A DNA stretch of 64,000 nucleotides from Aureococcus anophagefferens (taxonomy: Eukaryota; Sar; Pelagophyceae; Pelagomonadales; Pelagomonadaceae): positions 2,925,842 to 2,989,841 of the forward strand of contig NW_008705562.1 of the NCBI RefSeq assembly GCF_000186865.1, in the 5' to 3' direction. How positions within the stretch are numbered: position 1 is the first letter of the stretch; each line of letters starts with the position of its first letter. A program made the position numbers and the translations under genes. The notes under the pieces were generated by a model, which was not told where the DNA came from, made no database searches, and worked only from the letters and a program-made list of their open reading frames with translations. This document shows positions 1-9,014 of this stretch, one piece after another.

Positions 1-470
1 TCACGAGGCCGCACGTGGCCTCGTACGGCAGCCGCCCGGCGTAGGACTCCGCGTCCGCGAGCATCGCGAGCTGCGCCGCCGCGACCTACCGAGCGCGTCG
101 GTGACGACGGTTCGTCGTCTCTCCGGCGGTCACGAGCTCTCGAACGTCGCCGCGGCCGCGGGACGCCGGCCGCGACGGCCGCCGCCGCGAGGTGCACGTG
201 CTCCGCGGACGTCAAATTCCGCAACGCGCCGCCGCGCCGCGGCTTGCCCTCGGCCCTGGCCTTGTCGAGGCGCGCGGCCACCTCGGTCCGCAGGCGCGAC
301 ACGCTCACGACGCAGGGCACGAAGACGAGCACGACGAAGAAGCCGCTCAGAGCGCTGTAGGCCGGCTCGACGCGGCGCGCCCAGGTCGTGCCGCAGCCGG
401 ACCCGCGGTACGGGAAGCGGCACGGGTACCGCGCCCGCGACACGCCGAAGCCGTCCGCGCAGGACGCCAT
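1..470 (-). CDS. N-terminal part of a multi-span membrane protein (runs off left edge)
   Basis: The start ATG is at 470 on the minus strand. Exon 1 (470 to 177) encodes a cysteine-containing N-terminus, then a hydrophobic segment FFVVLVFVPCVVSV at about residues 45-60, then a basic loop. Exon 2 begins at 85 (VAAAQLAMLADAES) and continues past base 1. The intron 176 to 86 (91 nt) has GT-AG ends and is flanked by the 8-bp direct repeat GTCGCGGC, so it is a short introner. Splicing keeps phase 0 after codon 98. The gene is divergent from the PDZ gene starting at 563, leaving 92 bp for both promoters. I do not recognise the family; the visible part fits a channel or transporter N-terminus, but nothing specific can be claimed. 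Confidence 0.6.
   Translation of the reverse strand, partial: MASCADGFGVSRARYPCRFPYRGSGCGTTWARRVEPAYSALSGFFVVLVFVPCVVSVSRLRTEVAARLDKARAEGKPRRGGALRNLTSAEHVHLAAAAVAAGVPRPRRRSRARDRRRDDEPSSPTRSVGRGGAARDARGRGVLRRAAAVRGHVRPR
86..168 (-). mobile_element. Short introner (family 3), 83 bp, in membrane-protein gene
   Basis: The element is flanked by perfect 8-bp copies of GTCGCGGC (minus strand: 176-169 and 85-78). Together with the donor-side repeat it forms the 91-nt GT-AG intron. Internally it shares blocks with the short intron at 5479-5552: GCGTCC near the donor, GTTCGAGAG, TGACCG, ACCGACGC and the ending GGTAG. The termini carry a weak inverted repeat (GCGTC...GACGC). Confidence 0.7.
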
Positions 471-562
471 GGGGGGCTGCCCGGCGGGACGCGCCCAGAC
501 TGTTGTGAACTCCCAGCTCGGTTGGTCGAGACAAGACGGGGCGCGAATCCGCTCCCGACGCG
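471..562. promoter_or_regulatory. Divergent intergenic region, 92 bp
   Basis: It separates the ATG of the minus-strand membrane protein (470) from the ATG of the plus-strand PDZ protein (563). It must contain both 5' leaders and promoters. I see no TATA box or clear repeat in it. Confidence 0.5.
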
Positions 563-2568
563 ATGCGCGCCCTCGAGGTCGTGCTCGTCCGGCCGAGCAA
601 CACGACGCCCTGGGGCCTCCACTGCGGCATCCTCGAGGGCTCGACGGAGCTGCTCGTGCGGCGCGCCGTGGCCTGCTCCTGCGCGGCGAAGGCGCGGCCC
701 CGCCTGCGGGAGGGGGACCGCATCGTCGCCGTCGACGGGCGGCCGACGGCCGTCGTCGACGACCTCGAGGACGTGCTGCCCTACTTCCGCGAGGCCGCGG
801 GCACCCGCCTGCGCCTCGCCGTCGAGCGGCCGCGGCGCGGCGCGGCGGCCGCGGCGGCGGCGCCGGCGGCGGCCGGCGGCCGCTGGGGCGCGCGGCGGCG
901 GTCGAAGCCGGCCGCCGACGACGACGGCTGGCTCGGGTCTTTGAGCAAGGCCGCGCGGAGCCTGTCGCTCATGCCCGCGGCGTCGCGCGGCGACCCGGCC
1001 GTCGCCGCCGCGCACGCGTACGCGGTCGGCCCGCGCGTCGTCGCGCTCCGCGGCGGCGCGGCGCTCGCGGCGCTGCGGCGCGACGGCCCGCTGTCGGCGC
1101 TGAAGCCCGGCTTCCTCGAGCCCCTCCTGGGCGAGGCGTCGCGCGCGCTCGTCGTCAACGTCGGCGAGGCCGCGACGCCCCGGGGCGCGCTCGACGCGTG
1201 CGGCGGCCGCGCGGTCGCGCTCGAGTTCGGCTGGCGGGCCGCCCGGGGCGCCCACACGCCGGCGCTGGACCACTGCGTGCGCCTGGGCCTGGCCGCGGGC
1301 GCCTGGCTCGCGCTCGCCAGGGCAGCAAAAGAGAGCGAAATTCCCAACTTCAAAGGCTCCTTTCTCGGCCGTTTTCCACTCGTTTCGGCTGATTCTTGGA
1401 CGAGCGATCATCTCTCGGAGCGGTCTCAACGCGTGGGCGCTTTTTCCGGAACGCGCGCGCGCGGAACACTCACGTTGAAGCGACGTTGAATCACCCTTTT
1501 GCTGCCCAGGCGCTCGCGGCGGAGCACCGCGTCGTGCTCTGCGACGCGGGCGGCGGCCACGTGCGAGTCGGATTATGCGCCGCAGCGATCGCCCGCGTGG
1601 CGCCCCTCGTGCCCGGGGCGGCGCTCGGCGACAGTCTGCGGACCTTCGACGCCGCGGCGGAGGCCTACGACGCGTGGCTCGCCGCCGCGGGCCTCGAGAC
1701 GCGGCTCGCGCTGCCGCTGCTGCCGCCGTCGTTCACGCGCGCGCTGGGCCTGCTCGACGCGGCCCTCGCCTGCGACGGCGACGCGCCGAACGCGGCGCCC
1801 CTGGCCCTCGCGGCCGCGGCCGTGCGCTTCGACGAGCTCGACCTGTCGCCGGCGCTCGTCGGTTCCATCTTCGGCGAAACCGGCGCGGCGACGCTCGACG
1901 TGGGCACGGCGGCCGCGAGCGCGGCGCGGGACCTCGTGCTCGCCGGCGCGCCCACCGACGACGGCGTCCTCGAGGCGACGTGCGACGCGGGCGACGTCGT
2001 GCTCCGCGACGAGTTCGCGGTCACGCTCCGGAGCGCCGACGGCGGCAAGGTCGCGCGCTTCGCGTCCTCCGCGGCCTTCGTCGGCGCGGGGGAGCTCAGC
2101 GTGCCCCGCGCGTCCCTCGACGTCTTCCCGGACTGGCGCGACGTGCTGCCCCGGTCCTTCCAGCTCCGGCTCTCGTTCGCGACGCGGCCGCCGCCCGCGG
2201 CGCCGCGGAGGCTCGTGCCCGCGGCGCCGGACCTCCTCGCCGTCGGCCTCGACGCCCTCTTCGGCGCCGGCGCGGCCCTCGCGCCCGCGCGGCCCGCCGC
2301 CGGCGCGCCGGACGCGGCGACGGTCGACGCCGTCGCATCGCGCGCGGACGTCGAGCCGCACGTCGCCGCGGCGGCCCTCCGGGCCTCCGGCGGGGCGCCG
2401 GACGACGCCGTGCGCTTCGTCGACGACTGCCCCCGGCTCCTCGCGCTCCCGACGGACGCGGACCCGGACGTCGTGCGGTGGCGCGGCGGCGCCGCGGCGG
2501 CCCAGCCGGCGCTCGCGCCGCGGCGCAAGCCCAAGCGGCGGCCGAGCCTCTCCCCGCGGCCCCCGTAA
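563..2568 (+). CDS. PDZ - tensin-type pseudophosphatase - C2 - UBA-like protein
   Basis: Two exons, 563-1309 and 1510-2568, joined across an introner (intron 1310-1509, GC-AG, phase 0), give 601 aa. Residues ~5-90 look like a PDZ domain (GLHCGILEG, LREGDRIVAVDGRP). Residues ~225-290 resemble the P-loop region of PTEN/auxilin-type phosphatases: AWLALAAEHRVVLCDAGGG aligns with the HCxxGxxR loop. The Cys is kept, but the Arg position of CxxGxxR is His, so an inactive lipid-phosphatase fold as in auxilin/GAK is likely. Residues ~400-480 (GDVVLRDEFAVTL, LDVFPDWRDVLP) suit the accompanying C2 domain. Residues ~520-560 resemble a UBA/CUE helix bundle. A role as a membrane or phosphoinositide scaffold is inference. 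The stop lies 20 bp from the convergent gene's stop. Confidence 0.7.
1318..1509 (+). mobile_element. Introner element, family 1, copy 1 (192 bp)
   Basis: Perfect 8-bp duplication GCGCTCGC at 1310-1317 and 1510-1517. Termini are CAGGGCAGCAAAAG and CTTTTGCTGCCCAG. The intron is TSD copy 1 plus the element (1310-1509, 200 nt), with a GC donor supplied by the duplication and the AG supplied by the element. The interior runs in the same direction as the host gene. Removal joins ...AWL to ALAAEHR... in frame. Confidence 0.95.
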
Positions 2569-2588
2569 CCACCACACCACACGCGCCG

Positions 2589-2813
2589 TTACTCGTCGCG
2601 GCTGACCTCGACCTCGCTCTCGTCCGCGGCGTCGTCGGGCTCGCGGTCCGACCCGCGGCGGAACTTGATGCGCTTCCGCGGGCTCCGCGCGGCCTCGACG
2701 ATCTTCTCCGGCGACATGTCGCAGCGCTTGCCGCGCACGTAGCGCACCTCGCCCGTCTGCCAATTCGTCGCCTTACACCACACGGACTCGTCGGCGTTGC
2801 CCCAGGTCGACAT
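2589..2813 (-). CDS. Small acidic-tailed protein of unknown function (74 aa)
   Basis: ATG at 2813 (MSTWGNADESVWCKA) to stop at 2589. An upstream extension to 2996 is open but looks like GC-rich leader, so the internal ATG is preferred. The protein has a Trp/Cys-containing N-terminal half (VWCKATNWQTGEVRYVRGKR), a basic stretch RSPRKRIKFRR and an acidic tail. The length and composition would suit a small nuclear or RNA-associated protein, but I recognise no family. It converges on the PDZ gene with a 20-bp gap and lies downstream of the GST gene on the same strand. Confidence 0.45.
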   Translation of the reverse strand: MSTWGNADESVWCKATNWQTGEVRYVRGKRCDMSPEKIVEAARSPRKRIKFRRGSDREPDDAADESEVEVSRDE

Positions 2814-3035
2814 CGTCGTCGCGGGCCGCGCTCGCGCGTCGCGTCCGCGCCCCTCGGGCTGCACGAGACGTGACCCCCGCAGCGCTGCCCCGCGTCGGAG
2901 CCGCGGGTGCTCGCGCGCGCGGGCTGCACCAGACGCGAGAAGACGACAGCCCCAAAATTGACGATGCTCTCTCCGGCGTTGAAAAACTGTCGGCACTCTT
3001 GATCGGCACCATCGGCCTGAGCACTCGATTAGGCC

Positions 3036-4457
3036 CTACTCGAGGGCGTCGGAGACCCAGTTGAGGGTCGCGCGGAGGCAGCGGGCCGCCGGGTAGGACA
3101 TGTCGCGGGGCACGCCGACGCGCTCGCGCAGGTAGGCGAGGCACTCGCGCACGGCGGCGCGGTCGCCCGCGTCGCGCGCCGCGAGGGCCGCGACGTCCGC
3201 GGCGGCCACGTCGCAGTCCGCGAGGAGCACCTGGGCGACGACGAGGAGCGCGTCCTGGACCGCGTCGCGCACGGCGCCCTCGGCGGGCGTCGCGAGCGGG
3301 TCCGCGAGGCGCGCGCGGTCCGGGCGGCCGCGGGCCCAGCCGCCGGCGCGCCCCTTGGCGCGCGCGGCGAAGGCCGCGACGGCGTCGAGGTTGTCGATGA
3401 CGTGGTAGGCCGCCTCCGTCGCCGCGTCGGCCTCGAAGGCCTCCCAGCCGGGCTGGAGCGCGTCGGACGGCGCGTCGCTCGCCGCGAGCGGCGGGAGCGG
3501 CAGGCGCCAGGCCGCGTCGCCGCCGTCGAGCGCCGCGGCGTAGGCTTTTTGGTCCGGCGTGTTCGACGGCACGCCGGGGCCGTACTGGGGCGGGATGTCG
3601 TTGACGTGCGTGTACCAGTCGCTCCGCGACGCCGCGTAGCTCGGCCGCGCCTCGAAGGCCTCGAACCACCGGTCCACGTTCGGGTAAGCGCCCGAGCCCC
3701 GGACGACGTCGCCGCGCCAGTAGGGCACGGACGCGGCGATGCGCTCGACGTGGGACACGTACTGGAGGTCCACGAGCGACGGGCCGTCGGAGAAGTCGGA
3801 GAACCACGGCCCCGGCTGGTCGCCGAGCGCCGCGTCGACCTTGCGCATGGCCGCCTCGAAGTTCCGCTTGCTCCCGAAGCCGCCGCCGAAGACGTAGGCG
3901 CACCAGGCGGAGAACAGGGACCGCTCGAGGCGCAGGAGCGCCCGCGTCCGCTCCCACTCGGGCGACTCCCGGTCGGGCAGGAGCGCGCGGCGGCCGTCGG
4001 CGAACGCGTCGTCGAGCATGGCCATGATGTCCAGGCTCTCCGTGTACATGGTCCCGTCGAGCTCGAGCGCCGGCAGGATGCCGCCGCGGACCTTGGCCGT
4101 GAAGCTCGCGGGCTTGTCGCCGTAGGACCGCATGTTGATCAGCTCGACGGCGTAGTTGATCTCCTTCTCCTCGAGCATCATCCAGAGCTTCTGGCAGTAG
4201 GGGCACCAGGCCGCGCTGTCGCGGTAGAGCGTCACGCGCGTCTCCGCCCCGTCGTCGAAGACGCGCGTCCTCGACGCGCGGTGCGGCGAGCCCTTGCCCT
4301 CTTTGCGCAGCGCGAACTCGGCGGCGAGGGCCGCGCCGGCGGGCTTCTGCGCCAATTGCTCCTTGAGGGACGTGATCGTGGGCGCGCTGAGCGCCCGCGC
4401 GACGGGCAGGACCGCGACGAGGGCGAGCATGGCTCGCGACGGCGACACGCACATCAT
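3036..4457 (-). CDS. Glutathione S-transferase-like protein with CPYC motif and signal or transit peptide
   Basis: A single open frame of 473 aa. The start ATGATG at 4457/4454 (or ATG at 4430) leads into a hydrophobic signal or transit sequence (MLALVAVLPVARALSAP). Residues ~75-160 form a thioredoxin-like GST N domain: VTLYRDSAAWCPYCQK has the CPYC redox motif, followed by GILPALELDG (cis-Pro) and YTESLDIM (glutathione-binding Glu-Ser). A helical GST C domain follows at ~170-290 and then a long extra C-terminal region (~300-473) of unknown function. The CPYC centre suggests thiol-transferase or dehydroascorbate-reductase chemistry rather than simple conjugation. It may act in plastid or ER. 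The gene is divergent from the GH3 glycosidase. Confidence 0.75.
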   Translation of the reverse strand: MMCVSPSRAMLALVAVLPVARALSAPTITSLKEQLAQKPAGAALAAEFALRKEGKGSPHRASRTRVFDDGAETRVTLYRDSAAWCPYCQKLWMMLEEKEINYAVELINMRSYGDKPASFTAKVRGGILPALELDGTMYTESLDIMAMLDDAFADGRRALLPDRESPEWERTRALLRLERSLFSAWCAYVFGGGFGSKRNFEAAMRKVDAALGDQPGPWFSDFSDGPSLVDLQYVSHVERIAASVPYWRGDVVRGSGAYPNVDRWFEAFEARPSYAASRSDWYTHVNDIPPQYGPGVPSNTPDQKAYAAALDGGDAAWRLPLPPLAASDAPSDALQPGWEAFEADAATEAAYHVIDNLDAVAAFAARAKGRAGGWARGRPDRARLADPLATPAEGAVRDAVQDALLVVAQVLLADCDVAAADVAALAARDAGDRAAVRECLAYLRERVGVPRDMSYPAARCLRATLNWVSDALE

Positions 4458-4615
4458 TGCTCGAGCGCTCGGATCGAGCGCGTGTTCAAGTTGAAGCAGT
4501 CACGACCTACGTTGAAGTGAGTGAAGCAGCCCGAAGCACGATGGCCGCGCGATTGTTTGCCATCCTGGCCGTCAGCCCTCGAAGCGCGATGGCCGCGGTC
4601 AGCCCTCGAAGCACG
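4458..4615. promoter_or_regulatory. Divergent promoter region with TTCAAGTTGAA palindrome
   Basis: It lies between the GST ATG (4457) and the preferred GH3 ATG (4616; an in-frame alternative is 4541). It contains the perfect palindrome TTCAAGTTGAA at about 4488-4498 and ACGTTGAAGTGAG at about 4509-4521. Related TTCAA/TTGAA motifs recur near other divergent starts in the window. Confidence 0.35.
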
Positions 4616-4627
4616 ATGGCTGCGCGA
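4574..4627 (+). repeat. 27-bp tandem duplication carrying in-frame start codons
   Basis: AGCCCTCGAAGCGCGATGGC at 4574 and AGCCCTCGAAGCACGATGGC at 4601 are tandem 27-bp units. A third partial relative, AGCCCGAAGCACGATGGC, starts at 4530. Each unit carries an in-frame ATG for the GH3 gene, giving three candidate starts (4541, 4589 and 4616). Confidence 0.8.
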
Positions 4628-7600
4628 GTGCTCGCCATCCTGGCCGTCGCGGTGCTCTTCGCGGACACGTCGGGCTTCACGGTGCGCGAGACGGATCGCC
4701 TCGACGAGCTCCCGCCGTCGATCCGCGCGCTCCTGGCGAAGATGACGACGGAGGAGAAGGCGCGACAGCTCGTGCTCGACGACGCGATCACCGTCGCGAC
4801 GTATGATGGCGCGTTCAACGAAACGCTCGCCGCGGCGTACCTCGGCGGCCTCGGCGCCGGCGTGCTCAACTGGGGCCGCGACGTCGACCCGAACCTCGCG
4901 AACGCGATCCAGGACGCGGTCGTCGCGGCGTCGCGCCACGGCATCCCCGCGCTCTTCGCGGAGGAGTGCCAGCACGGCGTCCAGGGCGACCACCACACGA
5001 TCTTCCCGTCGCCGCCGGCCCTCGCGGCGACCTTCGACGTCGACCTGCTGCGCGCCGTCGGCGCCGTCGTGGGCTGTGCCGAATTCAAATATTCAACTCG
5101 ACTTCAATTTGAGCGTACGAGACAGTTACGACGCAGATTCTTCGGCTTTGCTTCGAGAACTCGACGAGAGAAATCGATTCGTCCAAAAATCAGCGGAATC
5201 GACTTCGATTTGACCGAGCTAGAGAGGTTTGAAGTTTGGTCGGGACGTCCCAAACCAGTGGTTGAATTCGGCACAGGTCGTGGGCGCGGAGGCGCGCGCG
5301 GGCGGCACGGCGCAGTGCTGGGCGCCCGTGTGCGGCCTCGCGCGCGAGCCGCGCTGGGGCCGCGGCGAGGAGGAGCTCGGCGAGGACGCCTACCTGGCCG
5401 GGGAGCTCGCCGGCGCCATGGTCCGGGGCATGACGGCCGACGGCCGCCTCGACTCGCCGAACGCGACGTCGTCGCTCCCAGCGTCCTGTGACGATGTTCG
5501 AGAGATGTTGACCGGGAACACGATAAAAGATCGTGACCGACGCATGTGGTAGGTCGCTCCTCAAGCACTTCGTCGCCTACTCCGTGCCGGAGGCGGGCCG
5601 CAACGAGGGCCCGGCGCACATGGGGCCCCGCGAGCTCCGGGAGACGTACGCGCGGCCCTTCGCCAAGGCCGTCGCCGCGGGCGCGACGGGCGTCATGTCG
5701 AGCTACAACGAGGTCGACGGCGTGCCCGTCAGCGGCGACGCGGGCTACCTCGAGGACCTGCTGCGGGGCGAGCTCGGCTTCGAGGGCTACGTGAGCTCGG
5801 ACTTTGGCGCCATCCACAACCTCCAGTCGCTCCACTACACCGCGGCCGACGGGCCCGAGGCCGTGCGGCAGTTCCTCGAGGCGGGCGGGAGCGTGAACGG
5901 CCACGACTACCACGCGGACTACGAGGCCATCGTCGCCAACCTGACCGACAGCGGCCGCATGGCGTCCGAGACGCTCGACCTCGCCGCGGGCCGCGTCCTC
6001 GCCGTGAAGCGGCGCCTCGGCCTCCTGCGAGACGTCGGCGGCGTCGCGGCGACGGGCGCGTACCGGACGGACCCGGCGCTCGTCGCGACGCGCCTCGGCG
6101 ACGCGCCGTCGCACCGCGCCGTCGCCGCGCGCGCGGCCGCGGAGAGCGTCGTCCTGCTCGCGAACGACCGCGTCCTCCCGTTGGACGCGGACGCCCTCGC
6201 GGGCAAGATCGTCGCCGTCGTCGGGCCCAACGGCGACGAGGCCCGCATGGGCGACTACTCCGCCGCGGGCTGGTCTGGCGGCGCGCCGTCGGGCGGCGGC
6301 AACATCGACACGTTCAACATGGTGCCCGTCCTCGAGGGCCTGCGCAAGGCGCTCCCGCGCTCGGACGTCGTCTACGCCGTCGGGTCGTCGCTGTCCGCCG
6401 CGCGGCACTGGAACGTCGTCCAGCGCCACGAGTGGGCCGTCGCCGCGGCCTTCGCGGCGACGGCGCCGTCCGTGCCCTACGCGCCGGGCTTTGAGCCGAC
6501 GACGGTCGCCGCGGGCACGCAGGGGCTCGAGGCGACCTATTTCCCCGACGCGCGCCTCGAGGGGCCGGCGGCGCTCTCGCGCCTCGACTTTGCGCTGAAC
6601 CACCACTTCTTCGCGCTCGGCCCCGACCCCGCGCGGCTGCCCGGCGGCGTCTTCTCCGCGCGGTTCCGGGGCCTCGCGACGCCGCCGGCGACGGCGACGC
6701 GCGGGCGCTGGGGCGTGCTCGTGCACACGGGAAGCGACGGCGAGGTCCGCGTCTCGCTCGAGGTCGACGGCGTCGTGCTCGTGGACACGTTCCCGAACGC
6801 GTCCGCGCCGACGGTCTCCGGGCCCTTCGCCTTCGAGGCCGGCCGCGCCTACGACGTGGCCGTCAACTACAGCCAGAGCCACTCGTGGAACGACGGTCCC
6901 GCGGTCGCGCTCCTCTGGTCGCTCGCGGAAGACGACGACGACGACGAGCTCGCGAAAGCCAAACGCCTCATGGACGCCGCGGACGCCGTCGTCGCCGTCG
7001 TCGGCGGCGCGAACAACCTGCGGGCGCCCGACGGCGGCAACGACTCGACGGAGGGCGAGGGCGTCGACCGCGCGTCGCTCGCGCTCACGGGCCGCCAGCG
7101 CGACCTCGTGGACGCCGCGCTCGCGTCGGCGTCAAAGTCGGGCGCGCCGCTCGCGGTCGTCCTCGTCGACGGCAAGCCGACGGCGGAGCCGCTGCTCAAG
7201 ACGGCCCCGGCGGTGCTCGCGGCCTTCAACGGCGGCCAGGCCCAGGGCGACGCGATCGCGGCCGTCCTCGTCGGCGCCGCGAACCCGTCGGGCCGGCTGC
7301 CGCTGTCGTTCCCGGCGTCCGCGGACGTGCTGCCCGTCTTCTACGACCGCAAGCCGTCGTCGGCGCGGAGCGGCTGGTGCGACGTGGCCGAGTCCGTGCT
7401 CTGGGCCTTCGGGCACGGCTTGTCCTACTCCAACGTCACCTACGCCGACGTTTCGGTCGTACCGGAGACCGCGTCCGCCGCGACGGACGAGGTCCTCGTG
7501 CGCTTCACGCTCGCGCACGCGGGCGGCCCGCCGGTCGTCGAGGTCCCGCAGGTCTACGTCCGGGACGTCGTCTCGTCGGTGACGACGCCCCTCCGGAGCC

Positions 7601-7794
7601 TCAAGGCGTTCGCGCGCGTCGACCTGGCGCCGGGCGAGACGCGGCGGGTCGAGCTCGCGATCTCGCTCGACGAGCTGCGGGTGCTCGACCGCACGATGGC
7701 CTGGGTCCTCGAGCCGGGGACCTTCGAGGTCTACGTCGGCCCCGCGAGCGACGACACGCCGCTGAGCGCGTCCTTCGACGTGGTCTCAGATTAA
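4616..7794 (+). CDS. Glycoside hydrolase family 3 with inserted PA14 domain, secreted
   Basis: Three exons, 4616-5065, 5277-5470 and 5553-7794, give 961 aa from ATG 4616 (MAARVLAILAVAVLFADTS, a signal peptide). Both introns are introners and rejoin in frame: ...LLRAVGA to VVGAEARAGG, and ...NATS to SLLKHFVAYS. The GH3 N domain has AREPRWGRGEE, KHFVAYS and GYVSSDFGA, whose Asp (residue ~298) is the expected nucleophile. The second GH3 domain is split by a PA14 module at residues ~540-665 (ATYFPDARLEG, VHTGSDGEVRVSLEVDG). A fibronectin-type domain closes the protein (RSLKAFARVDLAPGET). A beta-glucosidase or beta-xylosidase acting on extracellular or vacuolar glycans is likely. The stop TAA overlaps the stop of the convergent dehydratase gene. 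Confidence 0.92.
5074..5276 (+). mobile_element. Introner element, family 2, copy 1 (203 bp)
   Basis: Perfect 8-bp duplication GTCGTGGG at 5066-5073 and 5277-5284. Perfect inverted termini CTGTGCCGAATTCAA and TTGAATTCGGCACAG. The intron is 5066-5276 (211 nt, GT-AG). The interior contains TCGTCCAAAAATCAGC, the reverse complement of a block in family 1. Confidence 0.95.
5479..5552 (+). mobile_element. Short introner (family 3), 74 bp, in GH3 gene
   Basis: Perfect 8-bp duplication GTCGCTCC at 5471-5478 and 5553-5560. The intron is 5471-5552 (82 nt, GT-AG, phase 2). It shares GCGTCC, GTTCGAGAG, TGACCG, ACCGACGC and the GGTAG end with the intron at 86-176. Confidence 0.75.
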
Positions 7795-8807
7795 CGTTTC
7801 GCGTGCAGCTCCAGGAACGTGTCGAGGGCGACGTTGCCGCCGCAGGCGACGACGGCGACGGTGTCCCCGTCGGCCACCGGCACGTCGCCGCGGAGGAGCG
7901 CCGCGAGGCCGAGCGCGCCCGAGGGCTCGAGGACGAGCTTGAGCTCCGTGAAGGCGACGGCCATGGCGTCGACGGCGTCCGCGTCGGGCACGGCGGCCGC
8001 GCCGGCGACGCGCGGCCCGTTGACGGCCCACGTGAGCTCGCCCGGGGCCGACGCTTGTAACGCGTCCGAGATCGTCGCCGCGGGCGCGCCGGCCAGCGGC
8101 GTGCGCGCGCCGCTTTCGAAACTCGACCGGTGGTCGTCGTAGCCCGCCGGCTCGACGCAGAAGAGCTTCGTCGAGGGCGACGCGAGCTCCGCCGCTAAGC
8201 AGCAGCCGGCGAGCATGCCGCCGCCGCCGGTCGGCACGATCAACGAAGCGACGTCTTCCTCCTCCTCGAAAATCTCCAGGGCGAGCGTCCCCTGGCCATA
8301 AATCACGCCCCAGTCGTCGAAGGGGTGCAGCAGTTTGGCGCCGTGCTCCTCCGCGAACGCCGCGGCCATCCCAGACGCCGCAACCTCGCGGTTCACGCCG
8401 GGAGCCGCCGTCGATAAGACCACGGTCGCGCCGTAGTCGCGCGTGCGCTCCAGCTTGAGCGGCGGCGCGTCGTGCGGCGACACGATCGTGCACTTGGTGC
8501 CCGTCGTCGCGGCGGCGAGCGCGAGCGCCTGGGCGAAGTTGCCGCTCGAGAACGCGACGACGCCGCGCGCGCGCGCGGCCGCGTCGTCCATGTCCTCCTC
8601 GAGCAGGCGGTTCAGCGCGCCGCGGAACTTGAAGGCGCCCGTCTTCTGCAGGCACTCGGCCTTGACGAGCACACGCAGGTCTTTTTTGTCGAGGCGCGCG
8701 CTCGCGAGTCTGTTGAGTGACGGTGCCTCGAGCAACGGCGTGCGCACGATGCTCGTGCCGAGGCGCGCAGCAGCCTCGCGCACGAGGGCAGCGCGCGGGT
8801 GCGCCAT
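7791..8807 (-). CDS. PLP-dependent threonine dehydratase / serine racemase-like enzyme
   Basis: ATG at 8807 (MAHPRAALVREAA) to stop at 7791, 338 aa, one exon. The fold-type II PLP signature TGAFKFRGA contains the Schiff-base Lys. SSGNFAQALAL is the substrate-binding Ser/Asn loop, and PTGGGGMLAG is the phosphate-binding glycine loop. The length fits serine racemase or catabolic threonine deaminase without an ACT domain. The expected reaction is deamination of Thr/Ser to the 2-oxo acid, or Ser racemisation; sequence alone cannot decide. The 5' end faces the monooxygenase gene across a 13-bp minisatellite. The stop codon overlaps that of the GH3 gene. Confidence 0.85.
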   Translation of the reverse strand: MAHPRAALVREAAARLGTSIVRTPLLEAPSLNRLASARLDKKDLRVLVKAECLQKTGAFKFRGALNRLLEEDMDDAAARARGVVAFSSGNFAQALALAAATTGTKCTIVSPHDAPPLKLERTRDYGATVVLSTAAPGVNREVAASGMAAAFAEEHGAKLLHPFDDWGVIYGQGTLALEIFEEEEDVASLIVPTGGGGMLAGCCLAAELASPSTKLFCVEPAGYDDHRSSFESGARTPLAGAPAATISDALQASAPGELTWAVNGPRVAGAAAVPDADAVDAMAVAFTELKLVLEPSGALGLAALLRGDVPVADGDTVAVVACGGNVALDTFLELHAKR

Positions 8808-8831
8808 TTTTCGCACCGGTAGTGGTAGCTC

Positions 8832-8949
8832 GGGCAGCCGACGAGGGCAGCCGACGAGGGCTAGCCGACGAGGGCAGCCGACGAGGGCAGCCGACGAGGG
8901 CAGCCGACGAGGGCAGCCGACGAGGGCAGCCGACGAGGGCAGCCGACAG
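8832..8949. repeat. 13-bp minisatellite in a divergent promoter, about 9 copies
   Basis: Tandem GGGCAGCCGACGA units start at 8832, 8845, 8858 (one extra T), 8872, 8885, 8898, 8911, 8924 and 8937, the last one imperfect. The array fills much of the 207-bp space between the dehydratase ATG (8807) and the monooxygenase ATG (9015). It has no spacers and is not a CRISPR array. Confidence 0.9.
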
Positions 8950-9014
8950 CCTCTATTTAGCGAGCTGCACTTCAGGCAAGTTTCTGGCTCGTTTCCTCCG
9001 CGCTCGGAGAGAGA

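Noticed and set aside
8832..8949. Repeat array as a possible CRISPR
   Set aside because: 13-bp units head to tail with no spacers, in eukaryotic nuclear DNA.
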